Source: Caballeronia catudaia (GTDB lineage Bacteria > Pseudomonadota > Gammaproteobacteria > Burkholderiales > Burkholderiaceae). Taken from it: a stretch of 64,000 bases of DNA. Below, in pieces: positions 36,177 to 45,376 of this stretch (its first letter is position 1; every line of letters starts with the position of its first letter). Below the pieces are notes generated by a model. That model had not been told where the DNA came from and did no database searches. It worked only from the letters and a program-made list of their open reading frames with translations. The stretch covers positions 62,001-126,000 of the forward strand of contig NZ_FCOF02000019.1 of assembly GCF_001544755.2 (NCBI RefSeq), read 5' to 3'. The position numbers were made by a program, and so were the translations under genes.

Positions 36177-36845
36177 ATGGACTTCGATACATGTCATGCC
36201 GCGACCGAGGTCGGTTCGCTACCTGTAGGTTTCTTGGTCCCGCTTTCGTCGCTTGATCCTCTTCCACAACAAGCGAGCGATCTTCCTTCTGAAACTTTAG
36301 TGCTGACTGGCACATTGGCGCTTCATGAGGCGGAGTTGTTTGATACGTTTTATGAAAATGCTGCTCTTCGGTTCGGTGAGCTGGAAGTCAATGACATACC
36401 ACTCGTGACCATCTGCTTCCAGTTGGGCGACGTGCAGGTTTACTGGCTGGCGGACCAGGAAGAAGCTCAACTGCAAGCTGCGCTCAAACTATGGCAACGG
36501 ATTCGGCGAATCCCCATCATGTTTCGGGTGCGTGGCGACGTACGTGGGCATCGCATGGTTTGCGTCGTGGCAATGCCGAGATTGGCTGATCAAGGCGCGC
36601 AGCACGGCAAGCGGGTGTCGCCGCCCGCCAACCTTTGGAGCCTCCTCTCATGGCTTTTGGCGTCGGGCGAGCTCCATAAGCATGCGGCGACCGAAATCCC
36701 GGGAACGCCGGTGCGTCATGTAATTGCGAACGTCATCGTTTCCGAGCGTTTGAAGCCTTTTGCAGCGGCCGAACCATCTGCTTTCGGCAGCGCGACCGGC
36801 CACAGTCAAGGCTCAACTTATTCCTCGTCGCGTGTCGACGCTTGA
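36177..36845 (+). CDS. Hypothetical protein of an unnamed paralogue pair, copy 1
   Basis: A 222-residue cytoplasmic protein starting at ATG 36177, which has GGAGGG seven bases upstream; the frame open to 36030 is not needed. It shares a core with 38368-38988: FYENAALRFGELEV here against EYENASFDFGRVPL there, then PLVTICFQLGDVQVYWLADQ against NFMTIRFQMDDLQVYWVAQM, and GTPVRHVIANVIVSERLKP against GVPLRHVRAGVLMTEGLEA. No catalytic motif or membrane segment is visible. Its 3' end overlaps the convergent gene 36818-37216 by 28 bases. Confidence 0.6.
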   Translation: MDFDTCHAATEVGSLPVGFLVPLSSLDPLPQQASDLPSETLVLTGTLALHEAELFDTFYENAALRFGELEVNDIPLVTICFQLGDVQVYWLADQEEAQLQAALKLWQRIRRIPIMFRVRGDVRGHRMVCVVAMPRLADQGAQHGKRVSPPANLWSLLSWLLASGELHKHAATEIPGTPVRHVIANVIVSERLKPFAAAEPSAFGSATGHSQGSTYSSSRVDA

Positions 36846-37216
36846 TAGGCCCGTTTTGCCGCTTCGAGGGAAGAGCGATACAGCAGCACCGACGTCCGGG
36901 TGAGGAACCGGTTGTCTTGCGTCTCATGATGGAGAGTCAGCTTGCCTTGTTCGAGCAGCTTCGTCACGTGCGGACGAGAAACGAACAGCAGGGTTGCGGC
37001 TTCGGCGGTCGATACGAAGTCGTCGGCATCCGCCCGGAAGGCGGGATGCTGGCTCAGAATCTCACAGAGGATTGCTTCCATGCCGCGAGAGAGGTCCTGT
37101 TGAACCTCGGCAGGCAGACGGGCCCCAAAAGTTCTGAAAAGCTCTTCCATGCGGGCGCGCGCGAGTGCAATCGCATCGGCAATAAACGGCGCAGAACTTC
37201 GTTCCTCGTGCGACAT
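36818..37216 (-). CDS. Excisionase/antitoxin-type DNA-binding protein
   Basis: A 132-residue protein whose C-terminal half carries an excisionase-like winged helix-turn-helix (STAEAATLLFVSRPHVTKLL followed by EQGKL), the type found in antitoxins and in excisionases. The N-terminal half is helical with a possible dimer interface. The usual partner in such antitoxin pairs (a PIN or similar toxin gene immediately downstream) is absent: downstream on this strand is the convergent 36177-36845 gene. It is therefore an orphan antitoxin or a regulator. Confidence 0.6.
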   Translation of the reverse strand: MSHEERSSAPFIADAIALARARMEELFRTFGARLPAEVQQDLSRGMEAILCEILSQHPAFRADADDFVSTAEAATLLFVSRPHVTKLLEQGKLTLHHETQDNRFLTRTSVLLYRSSLEAAKRAYQASTRDEE

Positions 37217-38367
37217 CTTGGCTCACCTGCAGGTCTTGACGATTTAGTGTAGGCCTTAAAACCGAATGGCGAAACAAGTCGCAGCGTATGGAACCCCGAC
37301 AGCGCGCAGTCGCCCGAACTCGGACGGCTGGTGCACCCAGGAGGCACAGTGGCGAATCTTCTATCAGCAGGGCCCTGGATGCCAGACTCAAAGAGTCGTG
37401 TCGGTTACTACATGGTGGGGCGCTGCTTTCGGCCAGCGGGTCCTCAACCGGGTGCCGGGTGTCCTGGCTTGGCTCGCCTCCAGCGGCTAGAACGAGTTTC
37501 GCGACCTCCTCAATCGGTCTTCCCTCGAACTCTCGCGGAAGCATCAATTGCACTTCACCAATCGCTGGCGCGCATGGCAAATGCTGCCTGTGCCGTTGAC
37601 CATGCGAGATCGCGTTGTTTTTCCATGAGGTGCGACGGCTCGCACGAACCATGTTCCGCGCCGTGATAAACGTCGTCGCCGACCCGCGCTGCATCGTCTG
37701 AATATGGTGTTCACCCAGCGGATGGTGACCGTGATTCCGTCGCATACGGCGCCGCATTTCCGCATGTGGACACGGCACTCCACGCTGCAGGAAGGCGAGC
37801 CGGTCAATCTGCCGCTTCAGCCCAATCCGGACTTCACTATGCGCGCCTGCAAGCGAGCGCCAACCGTGCGGGTCGACCAGCGCAGCGATGGCTTCTTTGG
37901 CGTGGGTGTGTTGACCGACGTCACCAATGCCTTCTGAGCGTCTCGCGCCGCCACCACAGGCATTTGAAGTTCGCCTGTTGGGTGCGGTTGTTTTTATCCA
38001 CTACCCATCAAGTTCGTCGTGAGTTGCGCCGATAACAGACCTTTGGTGCGGAAGTTCAGAGCGACTTCGGAAGGACAATCATCGGGCCCGAAAGGGCGGC
38101 TGTGAAGGCCGCGACCTCTATCGCCGGAACGACGATGATGTCGGTTCGCTGAAAAGTCAGCGCCAGGCAGCCGAATGTCGCGAATGCGCGAAATTTTGTG
38201 TGCGCACCGTCTCCCGTAACCGTCATGCGTGCATGGACGCTCTATACGGAGGTGTGGCCCCTTCGAGCTTCACCAGTTCACGAGGACAGAAGTGATGGGA
38301 CCCGCATCGGTGGTGCGATCGACGCGCCAGAGAGAAACGTTGTTGATGATTTTGCGGGAGCAGGGAA
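37217..38367. other. Gene-poor region with one doubtful small ORF
   Basis: About 1.15 kb with no recognised gene. The best candidate is + 37722-37937 (71 residues, MVTVIPSHTAPHFRMWTRHS...), with GC-rich codon use but no ribosome-binding site or family match. On the - strand near 37430-37560 a peptide-like stretch (PREFEGRPIEEVAKLVLAAG) is protein-like but lacks a start and continues into non-coding sequence. Both look like remnants of lost genes. Confidence 0.35.
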
Positions 38368-38988
38368 ATGACTGAAAGAATCAAGCTGAGTGAGTCCGAG
38401 ACGGACCTCGTCGCGACGGGCCATCTTTTGCCGCTGTGGGTGCTGGGCGATGAGCCGACGGTCACTCGCGGATTGCCTAGAGACATGCCCGTTCTGAAGT
38501 TTCCAGTGGCGCCGTATGAGGCTTCGCTGTTTCCCGGCGAATACGAAAACGCGTCGTTTGACTTTGGACGCGTGCCGCTTGTCGACGGAAACTTCATGAC
38601 CATCCGTTTCCAGATGGATGATTTGCAGGTCTACTGGGTTGCCCAGATGACGGACCCAGAGGTTTGGTCGGCGATTGATTGTTGGAGGCGCGTCGGAAAG
38701 GTCATCATTCTTTTTGATGTCCATGGAGCCGATGGTAGCCGGCGCGGTCTCATCAGTTGCGTCGATTTTGAGAAACGTCGGCTGGCCAATGAGAAGTTCC
38801 GGTATCCCGAGCGGGCTCCGACAGTGAACACATGGAATCAGATGGCAACGCTTGTGCGCAGTGGGCTTCTCCAGTTGGGAGCTACAAGCGACATTGAGGG
38901 CGTGCCGCTTCGACATGTGCGGGCGGGCGTTCTCATGACTGAGGGTCTAGAGGCAATCTTAGGCAAGACGCCGCTCGTAACGACCTAA
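38368..38988 (+). CDS. Hypothetical protein of an unnamed paralogue pair, copy 2
   Basis: A 206-residue protein homologous to 36177-36845 (see that entry for matching segments). It begins MTERIKLSESETDLVATGHL after GCAGGGAA. It is followed by an intrinsic terminator at 39013-39038, so it forms its own transcription unit. No known domain. The two copies are clearly diverged, which argues for old duplication or separate acquisition rather than a recent tandem copy. Confidence 0.6.
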   Translation: MTERIKLSESETDLVATGHLLPLWVLGDEPTVTRGLPRDMPVLKFPVAPYEASLFPGEYENASFDFGRVPLVDGNFMTIRFQMDDLQVYWVAQMTDPEVWSAIDCWRRVGKVIILFDVHGADGSRRGLISCVDFEKRRLANEKFRYPERAPTVNTWNQMATLVRSGLLQLGATSDIEGVPLRHVRAGVLMTEGLEAILGKTPLVTT

Positions 38989-39012
38989 CAGGCCAGAAGG
39001 CGACACTCTTCG

Positions 39013-39038
39013 AAAGCGCGGCCGTGCCGCGCTTTTTT
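39013..39038 (+). terminator. Intrinsic terminator
   Basis: A perfect 10-base stem AAAGCGCGGC/GCCGCGCTTT with a 3-base loop and a run of six T, 24 bases after the stop of the gene at 38368-38988. Confidence 0.85.
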
Positions 39039-39039
39039 C

Positions 39040-39430
39040 CTGTGCTCTCGAAAGAGTCTGCGCATGGTTGACCGAGAGACGGACGGAGGGTCCATAGAGG
39101 CCCGAAACCAATCGGCAAGCCGACTCCGACAGGGACGAATATGCGGCGACGACTTTCCTGTTTGCAATGTCGAAGCGCTCTTGAAGATCCTTGAGCTTGG
39201 CTTCGATGAAGCCGCGGCCCCTGTTCGAGATAAGCCTCTTGAGCCGGCGGCTGAGGCCCGGCGCACGGAAGGCGAGTCGCTCGAGCACGAACTCGGCCGA
39301 CACTTTGTAAGCGCGGCCTCTGATCGGTCGCGAACAGCGTATTGAGGACCAGCTCCAAGGCGAGCGATTCACGCCGCGTCTGGTAGGCGCGCGTGACGCC
39401 GCCAAGGCATCGGCGACGTCGGTCCGCACG
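39040..39430 (-). pseudogene. Frameshifted gene remnant of unknown type
   Basis: Two adjacent - strand frames each give a protein-like segment that would join into one chain: TRRESLALELVLNTLFATDQ in one frame (about 39400-39330) and RGRAYKVSAEFVLERLAFRA and onward (LSRRLKRLISNRGRGFIEAK) in the next frame (about 39330-39080). A single-base change near 39325-39335 would connect them. I do not recognise the family. No start codon with a ribosome-binding site is visible upstream. Confidence 0.45.
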
Positions 39431-39955
39431 CAAACGCCGAAAGAAAGCCGTCGGTGCGCGGGTTGACCTGCACAGTCAACGCCCGGGCACTCGCTCGCCG
39501 CAGCGCAGGTCGGCGGTGATGCTTCATCACGGTGCGGAACATGGTCGAGCGCGGTCTCGCAGCTCATTGGAAATAGCAGCGCCACGACACCTGGTCAACG
39601 GCACGAACAGCGTCTGCAATGCGCGCCAGCGTTCGCTGACCGGATGTGGCCTCGGGAATTTCCTGTCCTGCGTGAGGCACGACGCTCAGCGTACGTTTCA
39701 CAACGCCGCGGCCACCGTTCGACTTGGTTCTTAGTGAATTCCCGCTGAACACCGCATCCACCGAGCGCGGCGATCGCCATAGGTTCCGGGCGAGCAAAAC
39801 CCTCCGCGTGACGCCGGATAGCTGTCGTACAATGCGAGGTTTTTGGCAAACCTCGATCGAAACCCCCAACTTGACGCTGCAGATAGCAGGTTGTCAAGAC
39901 GTGTGTTTCTACTGGTAATGGTAACCGCATATGTCGGCAAAAACAAGGGTTCTCT
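39431..39955. other. Gene-poor stretch
   Basis: About 520 bases with short overlapping frames on both strands and no convincing gene. An AAGGG at 39947 provides the ribosome-binding site of the DUF6471 gene that follows. Confidence 0.4.
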
Positions 39956-40522
39956 GTGGAAGGTAACGAGTCGGTCTGGTCGGAATTGGCCAGCCGGGCG
40001 CTTCGCGTTCTCCTGGCCCGCAAAGAAGCTAGCTACGCCGACTTGGCGGCTCAGCTTGGCCGCCTCGGCGTGGAGGAGACTGCCCGCGGCGTCGAAGGAA
40101 AGACGCAACGCGGAACCTACCGTTTTCTGTACTTTTTGCAATCGCTCGAGGCGCTGCACGCGGATTATCCGGCTCATTGGGAAAGCGCCATGCGCTCGAG
40201 CGAAAGCTGGGAGCAAAAAGCGTCGGCGATCCTTGAGCAAGAAATCGCCTCCCGGCCGTGGCTTACGCGCCGTGAGGTTTCGCGGCGGCTTCAGACGATT
40301 GGCGAGGAGATGACGCCGCGCAATCTGTCCGCGCACATCCGTTCAGGCGGTTATCCCGCAACGCTCTTTATTCAGTGCGCTGTTGTTTGCTCGTTCGACG
40401 CCGGTATGGAGTTGTTTATGGACCGGTCGGACCTAAGGGCTGCGGCGCGAGACGCTATGCCAAAGATCCAGCGCGGGCGGCGAAAGGTCGTGAATAAATT
40501 GGAACCTCACGGCGAGGGATAA
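39956..40522 (+). CDS. DUF6471 domain protein, copy 2
   Basis: A 188-residue protein starting at GTG 39956, with AAGGG six bases upstream. It repeats the two-unit layout of copy 1 (34680-35225): WSELASRALRVLLARKEASY with VEGKTQRGTYRFLYFLQ, and LTRREVSRRLQTIGEEMTPR with IRSGGYPATLFIQCAVVC. The N-terminal unit shares the V-EGK-QRGT motif. A possible DNA-binding role is inference. It is followed after 59 bases by a BPSL0761 gene, as in the first module. Confidence 0.7.
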   Translation: MEGNESVWSELASRALRVLLARKEASYADLAAQLGRLGVEETARGVEGKTQRGTYRFLYFLQSLEALHADYPAHWESAMRSSESWEQKASAILEQEIASRPWLTRREVSRRLQTIGEEMTPRNLSAHIRSGGYPATLFIQCAVVCSFDAGMELFMDRSDLRAAARDAMPKIQRGRRKVVNKLEPHGEG

Positions 40523-40581
40523 CACTGGTACTAACGCACTTCGGTTACGCTGTAGCTTTTTGGCGTGGAGGAGGAAGTGCG

Positions 40582-40794
40582 ATGACGACGCCCGAGCAGC
40601 GTACTGCATCCGTGTTGGCGACCAGGGATTTCCTGAAAACGCTGGCGGACGGGACCACTTACCAGGTACCCGGGGCCGTTCGAGCCCTCGCGAGGGGACT
40701 ACTGCTGGGCTTTCCGACCCCCACCGACGTCGTGTTGTGGTCGCTGGATTCGCCTGAGATTTGGGGATTGCCGGAAGGATCAGCGGACGTATGA
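40582..40794 (+). CDS. BPSL0761 family protein, copy 2
   Basis: A 70-residue protein (MTTPEQRTASVLATRDFLKT...) with the BPSL0761 pattern: MTT-EQRT at the start and RALARGLLLGFPTPTDV in the second half. A strong GGAGGAGGAAG precedes the ATG. The C-terminus diverges from copy 1. Function unknown. It is the last small gene before the antitoxin/RES pair. Confidence 0.65.
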   Translation: MTTPEQRTASVLATRDFLKTLADGTTYQVPGAVRALARGLLLGFPTPTDVVLWSLDSPEIWGLPEGSADV

Positions 40795-41218
40795 ACACCG
40801 GCAACGTCTCCCGGAAGCAGGACCAGCGGTGAGCGCCGCTCGTGCAGCGAACAGGCCGGCGGCCAGACTGAGCAGCCGAAGGGTTTTTGAAGGCGGACAA
40901 TCGGTCCAGCTGGAATGGCGAAATCGAGCGGGAGCGCGTGAAGCAACTCACGCGGCCAAGCCGCCGCTTCGGAGCTTCACGATGTCGGGGCCGACAGTGC
41001 CCTTTTCGTGTCAGAGCACGGTTCTCGCTGTCGGCGCGGCGAAACGCGGCCTTGGCGTCGAGTCCCGGCCGTCGCAGCCACTCTCGCTTCAGGGAATCCG
41101 TGATTCTTCTTATGAGAGACCCCGTACTGCGAAGCGTGGCCGAAAATAAGCCAAGTAAGCCAACATAGGCTATACTTCCCCCGTACCTGCTTCCAGCTCA
41201 CTCCTAGGGAGGTACCTC
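40795..41218 (+). promoter_or_regulatory. Intergenic region with probable promoter of the antitoxin/RES unit
   Basis: No gene is supported in 40795-41140. At 41171-41176 a TATACT fits a -10 element 43 bases before the start codon. Just upstream, TAAGCCAAG and TAAGCCAAC form a tandem repeat (41148-41165), placed where an antitoxin could bind to repress its own operon. AGGGAGGT precedes the ATG at 41219. Confidence 0.45.
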
Positions 41219-42082
41219 ATGCCAATGTACTTTGCTACGCCGGAGACGGATGCCTCACGGCGCGAACGCACGGACCACCTCGCCTCGCTTGAGCAGGGCA
41301 TCGCACAGATGCTCTCCCGGTTCAAGCCGGGGCGCAGTGGCTCGTTCTCCGTACAAGACCAACTGCACGTCGTGCTTGCCAGCGCCGCCGTATCAGGGCT
41401 GCCAGCAGTTTCCAGTTCGATGATCGAGCGTGTAGCAGCGCAACTTCGCAGCCACAACGTAATCGACGAAGCACTCGAGAAGGTGAACAGCGCCCACGTG
41501 AAAGCGCTGCGTGGAGCGGGACTAAATGAGTCGGTTCTCGAACTGCTGCAGTCGTGGGTCGAGACGATGGTCGAAACCCGCCTGGTGCAACGACAGATTG
41601 AGTTTGAGCGCGTCATCGAGTGTGTGCGCGAGCAAATTCCGCAGGCGCGGGTAGAAGCGCTGCAGGACGATCCGGCTCGGTTGCTTTCGGCAGTTGCGAT
41701 GGGGCAAGCGCTCGGAGGAATCGGAGATGAGTCCGTGCGCCAGCGGGAAAAAGCTGGAGAGATCTTTTCCGTCCTCCGACCCGGGCGCAAGCGTGGTCGA
41801 GAGTATCCCGCCTTCCAGGCTTGGACGGGCATTTCCGGTGAACCGCTCAAGCAGGTGCTCGATGCGCTTGAGCGACCGGAGGGTGCAGCTGCGTACGCGT
41901 TCTTCACTTCGCCGAGCGATCTTCTGGGAGGGCTCTCTCCAGTCGAAGCCATACTCGGAAAGATGAGTTCTCAAAGGAGTCTCGCGGACGACGCTGCAGG
42001 ACTTTTGTCGGCACCGTCTGCAGAGCGGTTGGAAGCGGTACTTCAGGCAGCCAAGGCGTACGCGGCGGTTCTTGCATCATGA
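41219..42082 (+). CDS. MbcA/Xre-like antitoxin of a RES toxin pair
   Basis: A 287-residue protein immediately upstream of a RES gene and overlapping it by 4 bases. The C-terminal 60 residues (FFTSPSDLLGGLSPVEAILG and on) match the MbcA/ParS-type tail seen in antitoxins of RES toxins, where a W/F-x-SP-x-LGG-xP-L motif contacts the toxin. The N-terminal 200 residues are helical and longer than in standard antitoxins (about 130-170 residues in all). Two short repeats near the promoter may be its operator. The protein at 50604-51278 has the same C-terminal pattern. Antitoxin function is inferred from position and the C-terminus. Confidence 0.6.
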   Translation: MPMYFATPETDASRRERTDHLASLEQGIAQMLSRFKPGRSGSFSVQDQLHVVLASAAVSGLPAVSSSMIERVAAQLRSHNVIDEALEKVNSAHVKALRGAGLNESVLELLQSWVETMVETRLVQRQIEFERVIECVREQIPQARVEALQDDPARLLSAVAMGQALGGIGDESVRQREKAGEIFSVLRPGRKRGREYPAFQAWTGISGEPLKQVLDALERPEGAAAYAFFTSPSDLLGGLSPVEAILGKMSSQRSLADDAAGLLSAPSAERLEAVLQAAKAYAAVLAS

Positions 42083-42714
42083 GTTCAGCGGCACCGGCTG
42101 TGATTCGTGGCAGTGAGCTCGAACTAGAATTACTCGACCCCAACAGCGAAACACTCGTGCGTCTGTTTTCGCATCCGGGCGGAGACTGGGATCCGCCCGA
42201 TGCGAAGTACCGCAATCTTCGTGTTGATCCGCCGGCTGGTCACAAGGATGACTATGCCGTGCTCTACATGGCAAACACGTTGCCGACGGTGGCGATCGAA
42301 TGCCATATCTTGTCGGCGGATGCGATGGACCGCTACACGTGGATGAGCGAACGGGCTAAAAAGTATCGCGTGGTCAGATACACCCTCGACGGTGCCGCCG
42401 TGTTCATGCCAATCGATGGTGCTCGTAACCGGTCGGCCTTGGGGCTGGCAGGCGGCAAGAGGAAATTCGCCGGGTATCAGCCCTACCAAGAGGTAGCGCA
42501 CGCGTTGTTCAAGCGATATGGGAAGGTCATTCACGGGCTCAGTTGGGAGTCTTTTCACCGGAACCAGCCGGGTCGGGTCTACGCGCTGTGGCACCACCAT
42601 AAGCCGACGGTCCGGTTGAGAGTCACTTCGGTAGATTTCTATCCTTTGCTTACTGAGGATGGCGAATGGAATTCGTTTCTCGCAGATAACCCTGATATTG
42701 AGGAAATTCGGTAG
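42079..42714 (+). CDS. RES domain protein, putative NAD+-degrading toxin
   Basis: A 211-residue protein with the RES fold pattern: VRLFSHPGGDW near residue 27, YRNLRV, then VLYMANTLPTVAIECHIL, in which Arg28, Tyr63 and Glu74 are in the places of the conserved R, Y and E residues of the family. Characterised RES toxins (MbcT, and others) deplete NAD+ by phosphorolysis or hydrolysis. The start overlaps the upstream antitoxin gene by 4 bases. The C-terminal extension after residue 120 is longer than usual. Confidence 0.7.
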   Translation: MSSAAPAVIRGSELELELLDPNSETLVRLFSHPGGDWDPPDAKYRNLRVDPPAGHKDDYAVLYMANTLPTVAIECHILSADAMDRYTWMSERAKKYRVVRYTLDGAAVFMPIDGARNRSALGLAGGKRKFAGYQPYQEVAHALFKRYGKVIHGLSWESFHRNQPGRVYALWHHHKPTVRLRVTSVDFYPLLTEDGEWNSFLADNPDIEEIR

Positions 42715-42861
42715 TGGAGCTTTTTCCACGGGCTACCATCTACGCATTCAGAATAGCTTTCAAAACTCGCTCCCGGGCAACATGGTCAGCGGAGCGCCCT
42801 CGCGGCGCTTCCCGCGAAGCGCAGCACCTGGAGTTCAATAACTCGAATAGAAGGATCAGCC

Positions 42862-43674
42862 GTGTTCCGTGCTTTTAATCTCGAAGGTGTCGATGCTGGA
42901 ACGTTCGAATCCTGGAAAGAGGATGGCGACGCGCTCTTCAGCAACCAGAAGAAATCGGTCCAAAACGCAATCTCCTTGTACATTCAGAACGACGCGATCA
43001 ATGGGCTGAAGGTGAAAGGTGATTGGTTCGGACAGACTACCGCTGATGTGTTCATCTCGCATTCCCACAGCGATGAGAAAATCGCTATTGGCATGGCAGG
43101 GTGGCTTCGCAAAACGTTCGGGCTGACCGCATTCATTGATTCTTGCGTATGGGGGCACGCGAATGACCTGCTACGCACTATCGATAACCAGTACTGCAAG
43201 CTGAACGCTACGACGTACAGCTATGACCTCAGAAATCGGTCAACCAGTCACGTGCACATGATGCTCTCGACTGCGCTGACCCAGATGATTGACAGCTGCG
43301 AGTGTGTCGTTTTTTTGAACACACCTTCGGCCGTAAGCACTGAAGAGCTCCTCGAAAAGGATTCGGACGGGCAGACGTCATCGCCGTGGATCTATGCAGA
43401 ACTCGTCACCATGCAGGTTATTAGACGTCGGAAGCCCGGCCGACCTATCCGACGGACGATGACGAAGGCATCCAGGGAGGGCATGACGGAGTCGATGGAC
43501 AGCATTGATGTCCAATACCCGCTTTACCTCAACGATCTCACCGCACTCACAGTCATGGACCTGAATAAGTGGGCGAAGGCTCAGCGAATTGGCCAACATG
43601 CCCTCGACACGCTCTATGACATCAAGCCAGAGTCGGTACCGGTTCGCGAAACTTTCGGCGAAATCGTCGACTGA
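42862..43674 (+). CDS. TIR domain protein, first gene of a Thoeris-like operon
   Basis: A 270-residue protein starting at GTG 42862 with AAGGA upstream. After a 58-residue N-terminal region, a TIR domain begins with TADVFISHSHSDEKIA (residues 60-75). The putative catalytic glutamate is Glu180 in SSPWIYAELVTMQ, although a longer insert than usual separates the first strand from it. Bacterial TIR domains cleave NAD+ or make cyclic ADP-ribose signals. It is followed by thsB after 44 bases, so it is in one operon with it. Whether it is sensor or effector is unknown. Confidence 0.75.
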   Translation: MFRAFNLEGVDAGTFESWKEDGDALFSNQKKSVQNAISLYIQNDAINGLKVKGDWFGQTTADVFISHSHSDEKIAIGMAGWLRKTFGLTAFIDSCVWGHANDLLRTIDNQYCKLNATTYSYDLRNRSTSHVHMMLSTALTQMIDSCECVVFLNTPSAVSTEELLEKDSDGQTSSPWIYAELVTMQVIRRRKPGRPIRRTMTKASREGMTESMDSIDVQYPLYLNDLTALTVMDLNKWAKAQRIGQHALDTLYDIKPESVPVRETFGEIVD

Positions 43675-43718
43675 CTCTGGCAGCAAGTGGACGCCTGACA
43701 AATAAATGGAGAAAAAGT

Positions 43719-44207
43719 ATGGCTCGCAGGGTGTTTTTCAGTTTTCACTATCAACGCGACGTTCGACGAATCGTCCAGGTTCGCAATTCATGGGTTGTCC
43801 GCGCAAAAGGGGAAGCTCAGCCGTTTTATGACGCGGCGGAATTCGAGGAGGCCAAGAAGCGAGCCGGTGGTATTGAAAAGTGGATCGAAGATCAGATGAA
43901 GGGTACGTCTGTCACTGTAGTGCTCTTCGGCGCGGAGACGTACGACAGGCCTTGGGTGCGCCACGAAATCAAGCGCAGCTACGAGCTCGATAAGGGGCTG
44001 CTGGCAATCGATATTCACAAAGTGAAGGATCCGCAACGCGGGGCGGACGTGCAAGGTCGGAATCCGCTCGAATACTGGCAGGTAGAAAAGGGCGGCCGAA
44101 AGGTGCCTTTCAGCAGCTTGTACAAGACGTACGACTGGGTTGGAGACGATGGCTACAACAATGTGTCGTCCTGGATTGAGTCTGCAGCCAAAGCTGCCGG
44201 GTATTGA
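43719..44207 (+). CDS. thsB: ThsB-like TIR protein (Thoeris sensor)
   Basis: A 162-residue protein matching the ThsB pattern of Thoeris anti-phage systems: MARRVFFSFHYQRDV at the N-terminus, SVTVVLFGAETYDRPWVRHE with the putative catalytic Glu83, and the C-terminal LYKTYDWVGDDGYNNVSSWI. I recognise RVFFSFHYQ and YDWVGDDGYN as ThsB hallmarks. Family knowledge: ThsB detects infection and produces a cyclic ADP-ribose isomer that activates the ThsA effector. It is shorter than the Bacillus protein, mainly in the middle loop. Downstream gene starts after 6 bases. Confidence 0.85.
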   Translation: MARRVFFSFHYQRDVRRIVQVRNSWVVRAKGEAQPFYDAAEFEEAKKRAGGIEKWIEDQMKGTSVTVVLFGAETYDRPWVRHEIKRSYELDKGLLAIDIHKVKDPQRGADVQGRNPLEYWQVEKGGRKVPFSSLYKTYDWVGDDGYNNVSSWIESAAKAAGY

Positions 44208-44213
44208 TTTGCT

Positions 44214-45374
44214 ATGAGCCTATACGAACTTGCCATCTTAGGCAGTGCGACGCCGGCCGAGAGCGCTACGCTGACGTCAACGATTGATGCCATGATCCGT
44301 GATTTCGGCTTGGTGCTGGGCACGGACGTCCGCATTCATCTTCATGGGGAGGTCGAAGGTCGTGACCCCCGTGCTGCGTTCGCGGCGGTGTATTTCGGTG
44401 GAGCGCCGTTGGGCGATCTGGAAGTGACGACGGAGCTTGTCTCCGCGAGTGCGCCTGTTATTCCGACCATTGCGTCCGGTCAACAGTTTGTCGAGTCGGT
44501 TCCTGGTTTCCTCCAGTCAGCGAACGGCTTGATGCGTCGCGATGACGACCCTGAAATGACAGTGGCTGCTGCTGCTTTGCTCGAGTGCGTAGGATTGCTT
44601 CGCCGTCAGCGACGGGTTTTCATCAGTTATCGCCGGACCGAATCGCGCGCGGCCGCGCTCCAGCTTCACGACTTGCTCTCGTCTCGAGGATTCGACGTGT
44701 TCCTTGACACGCACGACATTCGGCCGGGTGATCCTTTTCAGGACGTCCTATGGCATCGGCTCGTCGACTCGGACGTGATGGTCATGCTCGACACGCCGGA
44801 ATACTTCGATAGCCGCTGGACCCGCCAGGAAATCGGTCGTGCAAGGGCAAAGGAGATTCAGGTGTTGCGCGTTATCTGGCCGGACCATGTTCCGACCAGG
44901 CTGACCGATCTTTCGGAGACGGTCTACCTCGACGCAGCGGCGCTGGAGGGGCGCGACGGCCCGATCGCGGCCGGCACGGTGGATGAGATCGTACTCAAAG
45001 TCGAGCGACTCCGCAGTCGAAGCATTGCTTCCCGGTACATGTCCATTACCGGCAAACTGCGCGCGGACGTCGAGAGGATTGGCGGAGCAATCGAGGCAAT
45101 CGGCGCACATCGGGCTATTGCAGTGCGGCTGTTTGACGACCGGAAGATCTGGGCCTACCCGATTGTCGGCATTCCCACAGCGGAAACGCTTCACGACGTC
45201 GCGGAGAAGGCGCGCGGCGCAGATCAGCGGGAAGCGCCGGTCCTTGTCTACGATCACATCGGCATAAGGGAGGCTTGGAATTCGCACCTTCGTTGGCTCG
45301 ATGAGCAAATCCACGCTGTGCGTGCGATTAGGGTCTCCGAAGCGGGATGGGCCCTCGCTGCCTGGGGAGATTAA
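44214..45374 (+). CDS. Three-part TIR protein
   Basis: A 386-residue protein. Residues 1-125 form a domain I do not recognise (MSLYELAILGSATPAESATL and on); residues 132-265 a TIR domain with RRVFISYRRTESRAA, the BB-loop DTHDIRPGDPF and the putative catalytic Glu206 in SRWTRQEIGRA; residues 270-386 a third region ending VSEAGWALAAW, of unknown type. The BB-loop and Glu are more canonical here than in the first TIR gene, so this is the best candidate for the NAD+-degrading effector. The gap to the next gene is 2 bases. Confidence 0.75.
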   Translation: MSLYELAILGSATPAESATLTSTIDAMIRDFGLVLGTDVRIHLHGEVEGRDPRAAFAAVYFGGAPLGDLEVTTELVSASAPVIPTIASGQQFVESVPGFLQSANGLMRRDDDPEMTVAAAALLECVGLLRRQRRVFISYRRTESRAAALQLHDLLSSRGFDVFLDTHDIRPGDPFQDVLWHRLVDSDVMVMLDTPEYFDSRWTRQEIGRARAKEIQVLRVIWPDHVPTRLTDLSETVYLDAAALEGRDGPIAAGTVDEIVLKVERLRSRSIASRYMSITGKLRADVERIGGAIEAIGAHRAIAVRLFDDRKIWAYPIVGIPTAETLHDVAEKARGADQREAPVLVYDHIGIREAWNSHLRWLDEQIHAVRAIRVSEAGWALAAWGD

Positions 45375-45376
45375 TC

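Noticed and set aside
40829..41149. 106-codon + strand frame before the antitoxin gene
   Set aside because: Ser/Arg-rich composition without ribosome-binding site or family pattern.
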